This document shows positions 52,801-61,600 of a DNA stretch of 64,000 bases, in pieces (the stretch's first letter is position 1; each line of letters starts with the position of its first letter). Both the position numbers and the translations under genes were made by a program. The stretch lies in assembly GCA_009746045.1 (NCBI GenBank), contig RPFO01000256.1, positions 2,330,829 through 2,394,828 on the forward strand, read 5' to 3'. The DNA is from Mesostigma viride. Taxonomy: Eukaryota; Streptophyta; Mesostigmatophyceae; Mesostigmatales; Mesostigmataceae. The notes below the pieces were generated by a model. The model was not told the origin of the DNA. It saw nothing but the letters and a program-made list of their open reading frames with translations, and searched no databases.

Positions 52801-55800
52801 GGCTCATAGTCATTATTGAAGGCTAGTTAGACTGTTCCCCTATCGCGAGTGTCTGGCATATAGAAAGGCTCATAGTCATTATTGAAGGCTAGTTAGACTG
52901 TTCCCCTATCGCGAGTGTCTGGCATATAGAAAGGCTCATAGTCATTATTGAAGGCTAGTTAGACTGTTCCCCTATCGCGAGTGTCTGGCATATAGAAAGG
53001 CTCATAGTCATTATTGAAGGCTAGTTAGACCGTTCCCCTATCGCGAGTGTCTGGCATATAGAAAGGCTCATAGTCATTATTGAAGGCTAGTTAGACTGTT
53101 CCCCTATCGCGAGTGTCTGGCATATAGAAAGGCTCATAGTCATTATTGAAGGCTAGTTAGACTGTTCCCCTATCGCGAGTGTCTGGCATATAGAAAGGCT
53201 CATAGTCATTATTGAAGGCTAGTTAGACTGTTCCCCTATCGCGAGTGTCTGGCATATAGAAAGGCTCATAGTCATTATTGAAGGCTAGTTAGACTGTTCC
53301 CCTATCGCGAGTGTCTGGCATATAGAAAGGCTCATAGTCATTATGAAGGCTAGTTAGACTGTTCCCCTATCGCGAGTGTCTGGCATATAGAAAGGCTCAT
53401 AGTCATTATTGAAGGCTAGTTAGACTGTTCCCCTATCGCGAGTGTCTGGCATATAGAAAGGCTCATAGTCATTATTGAAGGCTAGTTAGACTGTTCCCCT
53501 ATCGCGAGTGTCTGGCATATAGAAAGGCTCATAGTCATTATGGAAGGCTAGTTAGACTGTTCCCCTATCGCGAGTGTCTGGCATATAGAAAGGCTCATAG
53601 TCATTATTGAAGGCTAGTTAGACTGTTCCCCTATCGCGAGTGTCTGGCATATAGAAAGGCTCATAGTCATTATGGAAGGCTAGTTAGACTGTTCCCCTAT
53701 CGCGAGTGTCTGGCATATAGAAAGGCTCATAGTCATTATTGAAGGCTAGTTAGACTGTTCCCCTATCGCGAGTGTCTGGCATATAGAAAGGCTCATAGTC
53801 ATTATTGAAGGCTAGTTAGACTGTTCCCCTATCGCGAGTGTCTGGCATATAGAAAGGCTCATAGTCATTATTGAAGGCTAGTTAGACTGTTCCCCTATCG
53901 CGAGTGTCTGGCATATAGAAAGGCTCATAGTCATTATTGAAGGCTAGTTAGACTGTTCCCCTATCGCGAGTGTCTGGCATATAGAAAGGCTCATAGTCAT
54001 TATTGAAGGCTAGTTAGACTGTTCCCCTATCGCGAGTGTCTGGCATATAGAAAGGCTCATAGTCATTATTGAAGGCTAGTTAGACTGTTCCCCTATCGCG
54101 AGTGTCTGGCATATAGAAAGGCTCATAGTCATTATTGAAGGCTAGTTAGACTGTTCCCCTATCGCGAGTGTCTGGCATATAGAAAGGCTCATAGTCATTA
54201 TGGAAGGCTAGTTAGACTGTTCCCCTATCGCGAGTGTCTGGCATATAGAAAGGCTCATAGTCATTATTGAAGGCTAGTTAGACTGTTCCCCTATCGCGAG
54301 TGTCTGGCATATAGAAAGGCTCATAGTCATTATTGAAGGCTAGTTAGACTGTTCCCCTATCGCGAGTGTCTGGCATATAGAAAGGCTCATAGTCATTATG
54401 GAAGGCTAGTTAGACCGTTCCCCTACCGCGAGTGTCTGGCATATAGAAAGGCTCATAGTCATTATTGAAGGCTAGTTAGACCGTTCCCCTATCGCGAGTG
54501 TCTGGCATATAGAAAGGCTCATAGTCATTATTGAAGGCTAGGAAACCGGCTTACCTTGCCCCGGATGGAGAGGTAGCCCACTTGCACAGTGACGGGCACC
54601 TTGCCGCCGATACCCAGCTGCAGCGTCAGCTTGATCTCAATGCGCATGTCGGAAGGGATGAACTCAATGTCCAGGTCCGTCACGCGCTGGCCCGCGTGCT
54701 GGAGCACTTGCGCGCCGGTGACCGCAAACGGCTGTTTGCCCAGGTAGAAGCTGGACAGCTCCGCCGAGTCCTGAACGTTCCAGTGCACAGGGGGTAAATG
54801 GCCACAAGGGGCAGGGCAGGCGATCACTATGCATAAGCAAAGGTACAAACTGGACAGCTCAGCAAATCCTGCTGGGGGATGAACATCCAATTAAATCAAG
54901 CATCGCATCCAATTAAATCAAGCATTGCATCCAATTAAATCAAGCATTGCATCCAAATAAATCATATATTGACCTGATGACACTAGCATGACAGTTCTGC
55001 GAAATCCTCTGCCGTGTGCATGTGGGCTGACACAGACCAACGCAGGACCCATGGCAGTAAGGGCCAGCACAAGCCACCTGCTATATCAACCCAGACAGAA
55101 GCGGAGCAGTGCCGCGTATCTGCACAACACTGATGGTGACGGCGGATGGCAGACACTATAGTGGCTGAGTTCTTGACCTTGGGTCGCTCACCACCACCTC
55201 GTCCCAAAATTATTCCCCCCCAACATTCACCCACCCGCCCACCCATCCACCCACCCACCCACCCACCCACCCACCCACCCACCCACCCACCCACCCACCC
55301 ACCCACCCACCCACCCACCCACCCACCCACCCACCCACCCACCCACCCACCCACCACCCACCCACCCACCCACCCACCCACCCACCCACCCACCCACCCA
55401 CCCACCCACCCACCCACCCACCCACCCACGGCCATCGCAACGGCCGGTCTGGATTCAGATAACATGCCCCATCACTCACCACCATCCCACCAGCGTCAAT
55501 CACCAACCCACCCTCCACTTCAGCCGCTCCGCTCAACTGCCCACTTTCCCCACTCACCATAACTTGGATAAGGAAAATGTTGACCGCCACTCCTTCATCC
55601 CCCCATCTCCCCACCACCACCACCACCACAACCACCACTCCTTCATCCCCCATCTCCCCACCACCGCCGCCGCCGCTAACACCCTTTGTACCCCACATCC
55701 CCCACCCCCCACCCACCACCATGGCGGGCTTGGTCTTGGACAGCTTGCGCACGATCATTGACGACATGCGAACGGTGATCCATGGCTCCAGCAGCCGCGG

Positions 55801-57522
55801 CCACAGCGTGGCGATCAGCTTGTTGAACCACTCGGCGCTCTCCGTGACCGTCTCCGGGAGCACCTCGGCCACCTCCAGGCGCCACCTCAGCTTGGCCTCC
55901 TCGAGCGCCCGGCGCTTCTGCTTCTCCGCCAGCTGGCGCGCGAGCGAGGGGGTGCATCCGCCAGGAACCCAGGGCACCGATGCTGGGGGGTCAGGGGACG
56001 GTGATACGATGGAAACGATTGTGCTTCTCCGCCAGCTGGCAATCCGGGCCGGCAACTAGCAACGAAACCAAGAATGTGTGGTGAGAGAGTGGTGGTGATG
56101 GAAATTGAAGGCTTCCGCTTCTCCCGCCAGCTGGCATGCACGGGTGAGCATCAGCAAGGAAGCCAAGAACAGCTGTGGCGACATATTTCGGTATCTGACA
56201 ATGCTACCATGTCTCTGCCGAGCGATGAGGGAAAGATAGAATGGGAGTGAAGGCCTACCCCTGACGGTGTTCTATTCCAAGAGTCTCGCGGTGCAACTAC
56301 GGTGACTTTCTGGCTATTCTGTCGCTTGTCATCCAAAAAAGCATTCCGGTTGTCCCAACCGGAAAGCACAGGAATACTCAGGCTGCCCCTCACTAGCTAT
56401 TCCCCATAGGTGCTTATCCCGGGCAAAAGCACGCGAAGGGTCAAGTAGCCCAGAGGGAAGGGAACTCGAGCCGGCTGTGTCATGTGCGAGGTGTAAGGGT
56501 GGGCCATCGCAATGTGGCTGCCCCACGCCACTGCAGCTATGTCCTGTGTCAGGTGAAAGGGTGGGCCATCGCAAAGTGGCTGCCCCACGTCACCGCAGCT
56601 ATTTCCCAGCGCCAACAGGGCCGGCGCTGACATGGCCCCCACGATTGGCGACACCAGGAGCACAGGCCACAGCATGCGACGAACACGAAGGCAGGAGAGG
56701 TAAGGCCGTGCCACCCACGGCTGGCGCTAGCGGGGCCATGGGCCAATGGTCTACATGCACCGAACATGGGGGAAAAGGGGCAGGAATGGGAATGCCCCCC
56801 ACATGTAATAACGACTGCAACAAGCATGCACATTCCTGGGTTTTCAGGCTGCGTGGGTCCGTGTATGGTCGGGCATAGACCATCAGGTTCACCAGCTTAG
56901 CCTTCGTATCAACCCAACTGCCTATAAAACATAGTGCAGATAGCCGAGCATGTGGACAAGCACGCCATCAAACCATACCGCAGAGCAAAACGACGAAAAG
57001 ATGAAGAAGCGGGCATGCCACTTCAACAGCATGTACTGTGGCGACATGTACTTGCCACTTTATTTTCCATGGCCTCGGCACTGCGTATCATTGAAAATAA
57101 CGACTACTTCACATGTTCACCAGCATAAATCACTTCTCGTGTCAAATTCAAGTTACCTTCCACGTTACGTAGCACGCAAGTACAATGGGCAGGATGCCGG
57201 TAAAGATCCTCGTTCCGGCGATCCAGGCAACGAAGATGGCCGTCACAACGGGCATTTGGTTGGCAAGTTCGAGCATGGTTGCCCGAGGAACGCCGCCTTG
57301 GAGCTTTTGTAGGATGACCATCCGGTCCAGCCCCAGAGTCCTGACACTCTTAATGTATGACAAATCCTTCTGCGGGCGCTTTGAAACTTCGATACTTTTT
57401 GCGGAAGGGCCATTCAACTGGAGGTTGCCCAGCGACACAGTTTTTACAGCAAAATTTAACGCACCCTTCACGCCCTTCAGCGCGCCTTTCGCAATAATCT
57501 TTCCTGCCCCGATTGGTGCCAT
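36447..57522 (-). CDS. SMP-C2 membrane tether (extended synaptotagmin/NTMC2 type)
   Basis: Predicted ER-anchored lipid-transfer tether that contacts the plasma membrane through C2 domains. Fourteen exons join in phase: 57522-57157, 55932-55717, 54770-54555, 46830-46702, 45583-45415, 44596-44361, 43388-43329, 42281-42109, 41554-41469, 40805-40737, 39812-39509, 38769-38711, 37809-37337 and 36704-36447 (938 codons so far; no stop seen). Order: N-terminal exon with a hydrophobic segment (about residues 91-121), SMP domain (about 135-325), C2A (atypical), C2B (complete calcium ligands), Pro/Ser linker, C2C. Family members usually end after the last C2, so little should be missing. Donors are mostly GTGGGT or GTGAGT. 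The start is the first Met at 57522. The SEC12-type gene is divergent 1.1 kb away. The exon 2 end could be 55720 instead. Confidence 0.87.
37060..37336 (-). repeat. Five echoes of a C2 exon end with its donor
   Basis: The exon ends TACAAGCAGTACACC, AAG and the donor GTGGGTGGGC (exon end 37337). Across the next 275 bases of intron, the block (A/C)AAGTACAAGCAGTACACC, A(A/C)G(G)TGGGTGGGCAAA recurs in degenerate form about five times, at about 37060, 37130, 37160, 37225 and 37265. Each carries GTGGGTGGGC or GTGGGCAGG at the donor position. These are decoy 5' splice sites in tandem. Confidence 0.85.
38378..38571. other. Foldback element with about 95-bp arms in an intron
   Basis: The left arm (about 38378-38474) and right arm (about 38479-38571) are reverse complements at roughly 90% identity around a CCGC centre. 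The inner part AATGAACTTGAGTGTACCGG pairs perfectly. The ends read GAAAATATT and AATATTTTC. It lies in the intron between tether exons at 38711 and 37809. A transcript in either direction would form a long hairpin. It is most likely a MITE-like foldback transposon; a target duplication is not clear. Confidence 0.8.
39509..40805 (-). CDS. Tether gene: second C2 domain (two exons)
   Basis: Exon 40805-40737 gives TATWVVQLVEGRDLVAKDANG. Exon 39812-39509 continues with KSDPYCKLSLGEKK, NTLEPKWDQEFRFPA, LTLSCYDRDFVRGMSDDFLG, SLQVDLTKY and MWLKLQ. The aspartates of loop 1 (AKDANGKSDPY) and loop 3 (YDRDFVRGMSDD) are all present. This is the C2 domain most likely to bind calcium and anionic lipid. The short linking exon 38769-38711 follows. 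Confidence 0.88.
40405..40470 (-). pseudogene. Decayed second copy of a C2 exon
   Basis: The minus strand at 40465-40415 reads GAAGAGGGGCGCGGCCTGGT and then GGCCACGAACGCCAG. The real exon at 40737-40805 has GTGGAGGGGCGCGACCTGGT and GGCCAAGGACGCCAACG. The copy has lost the acidic ligand (KDAN has become TNAS), and no in-phase acceptor is evident. It lies beyond the 21-bp array that starts at the real donor, so exon edge and array seem to have been duplicated together. Confidence 0.7.
40495..40730 (-). repeat. 21-bp minisatellite starting at a donor
   Basis: About ten copies of CAGCACCAGTGACTACTCACG. The array begins within about ten bases of the donor after exon 40805-40737. The first intronic bases, GTATGCCAGTAGTCACTCGT, already match the repeat unit on the minus strand. 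The overlapping frames are repeat translations. Confidence 0.88.
41469..45583 (-). CDS. Tether gene: first, divergent C2 domain (five exons)
   Basis: Exons 45583-45415, 44596-44361, 43388-43329, 42281-42109 and 41554-41469. The sequence starts SELVKSELSRSL, IPFRPDKSPSIRLPRPPSGV and VTVHLLNVQYGGPLS. It continues with EVTVEVRLGSKRRSVTV, FSVKDTSEGQQREAANGFFQ, YNGRDQVPTAVRVKEGTTYT and VGLLHLIFEPCW. It has the beta-strand order of a C2 domain, but a long insertion replaces calcium loop 1 and no clear aspartate set exists. The domain is split over five exons, unlike the other two, which occupy two each. Boundaries are phase-consistent; the end of the second exon (AAT then GTGGGT) is the least sure. 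Confidence 0.72.
41630..41755. repeat. 11-bp minisatellite (AAAGGTCCAGC)n
   Basis: About eleven near-perfect copies of AAAGGTCCAGC, intronic between exons at 42109 and 41554. On the minus strand it reads as pyrimidine-rich GCTGGACCTTT, about 75-200 bases upstream of the next acceptor. Confidence 0.9.
42282..42610 (-). repeat. Duplicates of a C2 exon's acceptor region
   Basis: The acceptor is GGGCCAG followed by exon TTCAAGTGGATGAC (exon start 42281). Upstream in the intron, GGCCAGTTCAAGTGGTGTTG recurs at about 42386-42367 and GGCCAGTCAAAGTGGAGG at about 42486-42469. Each has a shared flank containing GGCATGGAAGACAT and TGGCATG. The tandem unit is about 100 bases and includes the first dozen exon bases. 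Confidence 0.8.
45127..45158. other. 15-bp-arm perfect inverted repeat
   Basis: TACCTACAAAGGCCT and its exact complement are separated by CC. Part of the unit (TTGTAGGTACC) repeats again immediately downstream. It lies in a tether-gene intron close to the donor at 45414. Confidence 0.85.
46040..46325. repeat. 58-bp tandem repeat, about five copies
   Basis: The 58-bp unit contains GGTACGACAGCTCCACGCC, TTGCCCA(C/T)GGGGT and CACAGCACCGACGCTGCTA. It is intronic between tether exons at 46702 and 45583, with very low divergence between copies. Confidence 0.92.
46702..55932 (-). CDS. Tether gene: SMP lipid-transfer domain (three exons)
   Basis: Exon 55932-55717 begins LAEKQKRRALEEAKLRW and has the SMP entry motif TESAEWFNKLIATLWPRL and EPWITVRMSSMIV. 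Exon 54770-54555 has LSSFYLGKQPFAVTGAQVL, VTDLDIEFIPSDMRIEIKL and KVPVTVQVGYLSIRGK. Exon 46830-46702 has LRLRFFPSHRVML, SKPDVKMDLKLVGVNITG and MPIIEKWL. The order and spacing fit SMP domains, which bind glycerolipids in a hydrophobic groove at ER contact sites. The intron between the last two exons holds the 66-bp satellite array. Confidence 0.86.
47346..54540. repeat. 7.2-kb array of a 66-bp satellite, about 109 copies
   Basis: The unit is 66 bp and contains GGCTAGTTAGACTGTTCCCC, TATCGCGAGTGTCTGGCATA and TAGAAAGGCTCATAGTCATT. Copies are almost identical. Variant sites are GACTG/GACCG, ATTATTGA/ATTATGGA and a one-base deletion (ATTATGAA). Variants cluster near both ends, while the core (about 49600-53000) is nearly invariant, as expected from unequal exchange. 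All frames contain stops. It lies inside one intron of the tether gene and begins 14 bases after the donor at 54554. The strand of any function is unknown. There are no spacers, so it is not a CRISPR array. Confidence 0.97.
54839..55005 (-). repeat. Echoes of an SMP exon start
   Basis: The true exon starts GACTCGGCGGAGCTGTCCAG and CTTCTACCT (from 54770). Upstream on the minus strand, GATTTGCTGAGCTGTCCAGT then TTGTACCTTTG lies at about 54870-54839. A more decayed GATTTCGCAGAACTGTC lies near 55003-54987. Between the two are four copies of GCATCCAATTAAATCAAGC. The exon start has apparently been duplicated backwards into its intron twice. Confidence 0.7.
55222..55432. repeat. (CCCA)n microsatellite in a tether intron
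   Basis: About 50 CCCA units with one three-base interruption. On the transcribed minus strand this is (TGGG)n, which can form G-quadruplexes. The GWVG-type frame joined to the SMP exon is an artefact. Confidence 0.95.
56020..56135 (-). repeat. Two echoes of the first SMP exon start
   Basis: The true acceptor and exon start is CGCCAG then CTGGCGGAGAAGCAGAAG (exon start 55932). The block GCCAGCTGGCGGAGAAGCAC recurs at about 56040-56021 and GCCAGCTGGCGGGAGAAGCG at about 56133-56114. Spacing is about 105 and 90 bases. Each echo keeps a usable AG followed by the first 12 exon bases. Confidence 0.85.
57157..57522 (-). CDS. Tether gene: N-terminal membrane-anchor exon
   Basis: The first exon has 122 codons, from ATG at 57522 to AAG before the donor GTAACT. 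It has no cleavable signal peptide. Residues about 91-121 (MPVVTAIFVAWIAGTRIFTG onward) form one long or two short hydrophobic segments. This fits the hairpin that inserts extended synaptotagmins into the ER membrane with both ends cytosolic. The preceding 90 residues are basic and amphipathic. Confidence 0.75.
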
Positions 57523-57956
57523 TGTTTTGCTTATTTCAGTTCAAGTTTCCAAGGAGAATCTAGAATGTGGATTTGCTCGCAGGAAACCAGGGAAAGAGCC
57601 AAGTTTGCACGACACTAACCCTAACAAGAAGCAGACAATTTCCCGATGAGCGATGGGTAAACCGAAACCAGCGGCCTCACTCTAGCGCATTCACTAGCTG
57701 CACAGCACAGCAAGCCCACTCTCTAGTGCACCATTGTTGGTCATTATTGGAAGCGAAATGGCCAGAGCACGGTTAGTTTCCATGGAGGGCCAAGAGCAAT
57801 TAGGCTACAGACGGACCAGAGATGCAGTTTCAGGCAGCTTGTTCAGTGGTCACGTTGATGATTCATCAGCCACGAATTCATCAGCCTCCAAAAGCCGCTG
57901 GTCGGCGCCCGCCGCCCGCAACATTACCGCAAGTAGCGTTGTGCCGGCGCGACAAG

Positions 57957-57957
<1 letters not shown>

Positions 57958-58013
<56 letters not shown>

Positions 58014-58028
58014 CCCACGCCGCCCAAG
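57958..58028 (-). mobile_element. Short (TTG)n/CCCACGCCGC insertion with 12-bp target duplication
   Basis: A (TTG)n tract followed by TTTCCCACGCCGCCCAA is flanked by perfect copies of GGCGCGACAAGT (57946-57957 and 58029-58040). On the minus strand it is a roughly 17-base GC-rich stub with a (CAA)n tail. This fits a drastically 5'-truncated retroposon. Confidence 0.8.
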
Positions 58029-58056
58029 GGCGCGACAAGTAGGGGTGCGTGAACGG

Positions 58057-58126
58057 TTGTTGTTGTTGTTGTTGTTGTTGTTGCTGTTGTTGTTGTTGTT
58101 GTTACCCACGCCGCCGCACATGGGGA
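58057..58126 (-). mobile_element. Second (TTG)n insertion with 10-bp target duplication
   Basis: A (TTG)n tract with one TTGCTG variant, then TTACCCACGCCGCCGCACAT and GGGGA, is flanked by perfect copies of GCGTGAACGG (58047-58056 and 58127-58136). It inserted only 16 bases away from the previous one. The shared core and independent target duplications show two separate events. Confidence 0.8.
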
Positions 58127-58632
58127 GCGTGAACGGAGTATAATCTGTTGGTTCGGAGAATCACAGGCAGATACTATCGGCCTACAAAGACGCAAGTCAC
58201 GAAACAACCCCAGAATCTAAAAAATCTGGTGGCTATGATCAGCTTGCGGATGCAGGACCCCGAACTTGGGAGGAATGGCATGCCACTGTGCCAGGGGGAG
58301 CTTGAGCCTTTGCACGCCACGTGTCAGTGGCATGTCAATGCGTTTGTGCCAATGTCTTTTGTTCAAGGCGTGCGAGGCAGACTGTCATTTTGTTTCTGCG
58401 TTTAGCTCGACGAGGCAACGAGCTGCGTTGGTCAACTTACAGTTTTGCAAGCTGCGTCCCAGTCCTTCATGAAAAATGGTGTTTCCAGAAAATGTGGCAT
58501 CGTAGGTCCAGGTAGCGGACGAATAGCCTTAACCGGAATTCTGGGGATCCGCGCGCAGGGTACAGTAGGTTTTCAGAGCAGGCCACAGCATCCAGGTTGT
58601 ACGTGAGAGACTGCCGGCGGTGAACAGCAAAC

Positions 58633-61600
58633 ATGTCAAAGACGGAAGAGGCTGCAATGCGCCGTCGGTTTCAAGCCCCTCTATTCTTTGGGGTGTGGAG
58701 TGGATTCGGTGCGAGCGGCCCACTTACGAAGCAAGTAGGCAGCTCGAAGCGGAAGGGAGGCAAGAGCAAAAGCAAGAGTAAGAGCAAAAGCCAGAAAAAA
58801 AAGCGGGCTGCCGCGTATCCCGCTGCCGATGCCATCATTGTTGGTGGTGGCGGTGGTGGTGGCAGCCACGGAATTCCGAACATGATCATCGTCGCACCCT
58901 GCACGAACGGCATTTTGCCCGAGGTACGCTCGAGCTGCACACGTTTTATTGCGTCACGTCGTTCTGGAGTATTTTTTTAGCCTTGCCGGTGGGGTGTGTT
59001 ATAGCTCCCCTGACATGCTCATTTATTTTCTTGGCGGCTCTCATCCATGATTGTGTGTAACTTCAGTAGCACTGTTTGCTGTAAGCGTCCCCGCCGTCGG
59101 TCGGATGCAATGTTTAGAGATGCCCCGTCTCTCCTGTAAACAATTTCCTTCTTATTATATAGGGAACTGTGCCGATTTATTGATGGCTCGTTCTGGCTCA
59201 TATTTGAAAGATTGCTTTGTTACTATCTTGTAATAGTATATGCAAAGAAAAAAAATTTCAAATAACCGAAAAGATTTTGGTTTTTATACCGAAGTGACTC
59301 TAGCGGCCAATGATCTTGAGGTATGTAGTGATAAATGCACCCGCCTCGATGTGGTGCCTGCCTAACTCCGCTGTGCCTCTGTGCACTGTGTGGCGAGTCG
59401 GTGCGCCGCGCATAAGGAATTCCTGCCTCTGCTGGCTGCACCAAGTCGGTTGAGCTTATCATCCTCTTGCCTCGAACCGTGCTTGAACCACACCTGTTTT
59501 CCCTTTGCTTCTCAACCCTATCCTGTCCCCCCTTTGCCAACCCATTCCCCTCTGTCTCACGGACCTCCACGCTTGCACGCTCTACCATGGGGACATGCCC
59601 TTCCCTCCCTGCCTCCTTCCCCCCCCCCCCCCCTACCGCTTGCCGCAGGCGTTCTCCCTCTCCACCGGGGCCGCCGCACCGCTCAAGGCCGCGATGCATC
59701 CGGGTGGCGGCCACTTGGCGGTTGCGCTACACGACCTTGTCCGGTAGGGGTCTTGCGACCTGGTCAGGTCAGGGCTTTTATAGATTGGTGTGTATTTAGG
59801 GGCTATGTAAGTTGGTGTGGTTGGAGGCTATGGTCAGGAGAAGTGCTGCCCGGGGGCAACATTATCGCAAGCAGATAAGGGGTTGCTTTGCAAAGCCGTA
59901 GGGATGCGACAGGGTAGGGGCCAGGGCAACCCCTGTGTGTGGTGCTCCAGGTGACCCCCTCGTGCCTACTGGCACCCTACTACCCCCCCGTATCACTGCA
60001 CCTGCTCTACCTCACACCCCACGTCGTCCTCCCCGCCGACCCAAGCCCGTGCCCTCTGTGGCATTATAGCCCAGCAGGAAGTTTTTATTGTATTCTTGCA
60101 GGGTGGGGGCCGTTTGCTCCATGTACCGTGCACCCCTAGGTAGCTAGCTTGCACGACAAAGCATCGACCTCCATTGATAAGCTGACTACGCATTGTTGGC
60201 TAGCGCTTCGCAAAGCAGCCACGGGGTGGTTGCCTTTAGACGTTACTGCGTAGGCTGCCGGTACCTCCTCGACCAGTCCGCCCACCGCAACTCTCCAAAG
60301 GGAGACACGCGAGCGGACAAGGGAACGAACGAATGCACGTGCGTCGGCCACATCGCTGGCCTCACTGTCGCGTGCCTCTACAGCACTGTTGCGTGCTGTA
60401 ACGATCGTAGTGTCCAGGCGAACATGAACGTAGGGAATGGAGGGGAATGCCCAACAAGCCTGCTGCGATTTTATGTACATGCGTTTGTGCCTTTTCCGTA
60501 CTTGTTGGAATGCCATCTACAGTACCATCTACAACACTGTCTACAGTACCGTCTATAGCACGTCTCCAACACTGACTACAGTACCGTCTCCAACACTGAC
60601 TACAGCACCGTCTACAACACTGACGACTGCACCGTCTACAGCACTGACTACATTACCGTCTACCGTACCGTCTACAGTACCGTCTACAGCACTGACTACC
60701 GTGCCATCTACAGTACCGTCTACAGTACCGTCTACAGCACTGACTAGAATACTGTCTAGATCACTGTCTACATCACTGTTGACACAATGCTGTCTATAAT
60801 GCCTGCTGCACTTGTAGCACCCTGCATGCCTCCGTTTCGCCCTAGGGGCCTTTCCGTCCCCAGTGCTCCTCCTGGCTCCTCTCCTACTCTACACTTGTTA
60901 ACGCGTAATCTTTGTTGGCCTTAGCGTCACCCGAAAGGCATGACAACACCATGTGTTTTCTCGTGCACAATAGATACATGAATGAGGGGAGGGGGGGAAG
61001 GCTTCTGTTGCTTTGAGGGTGGGCGATGGTTTTCTTAGTTGCAGGGGTGGTACCGTGCTTGGTTGATCTAGAACTTTGTTGTGGTAGAGTATGCGTTCTT
61101 GTATTGATAAATCTCCCTCGTGTTAAACACACATGCACACAGACACAGGATGCCCTTCTCACCCCAACACCCCTCATGACCCAACGTACGGCCCTCCCTC
61201 GCGATGACCCTGTTCCCACCTAATCGCCCTCACTCCCGGCCGGCACAACCAACCCTTCCTCCTCGATGCCCCTTACCCTGCCGGCGCATGCACCATATAT
61301 AACATGCACAAATGCGCACCAAATGCACACCGCCCCATACGCCCTACGCATGTACCCAGGGTGTACGACGTGCGCATGCAGGCGCCTGCCAAGCTGGCGG
61401 TGTCGAGCATGCAGGCCAAGAGCCGGCGGCTGGTGGGGGAGATTGCATCGCTTGCGTTCAGCCCGGACGGCGCGTTCCTGGGCATTGGGGGGCAGGTAAA
61501 TGGTAGTACTCGCTGTCAGATATGTTCGATGTTTATCTATGTAAGGGTCGCTGTATGCCCTGAAGGCGCATTCCTGGGCAACGGGGGTCTGGATAGTCTT

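Larger units (their letters stand above)
57523..58632. promoter_or_regulatory. Divergent upstream region of tether and SEC12-type genes
   Basis: 1.1 kb separates the two start codons, so both promoters must lie here. No TATA box or named motif is convincing. Two short (TTG)n insertions occupy 57958-58126. The only other notable feature is that both flanking genes encode ER membrane proteins, compatible with shared control. Confidence 0.5.

Noticed and set aside
47346-54540. CRISPR-like regular array
   Set aside because: The 66-bp units follow each other directly with no unique spacers, in a eukaryotic intron. It is a satellite.
55222-55432. Telomere-like repeat
   Set aside because: (TGGG)n is not a known telomeric unit of green algae (TTTAGGG or TTTTAGGG) and it lies inside a gene.
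55210-56055. 281-codon frame joining the SMP exon to GWVG repeats
   Set aside because: The repeat part is the (CCCA)n microsatellite. The SMP exon ends at about 55717 with a GTGGGT donor.
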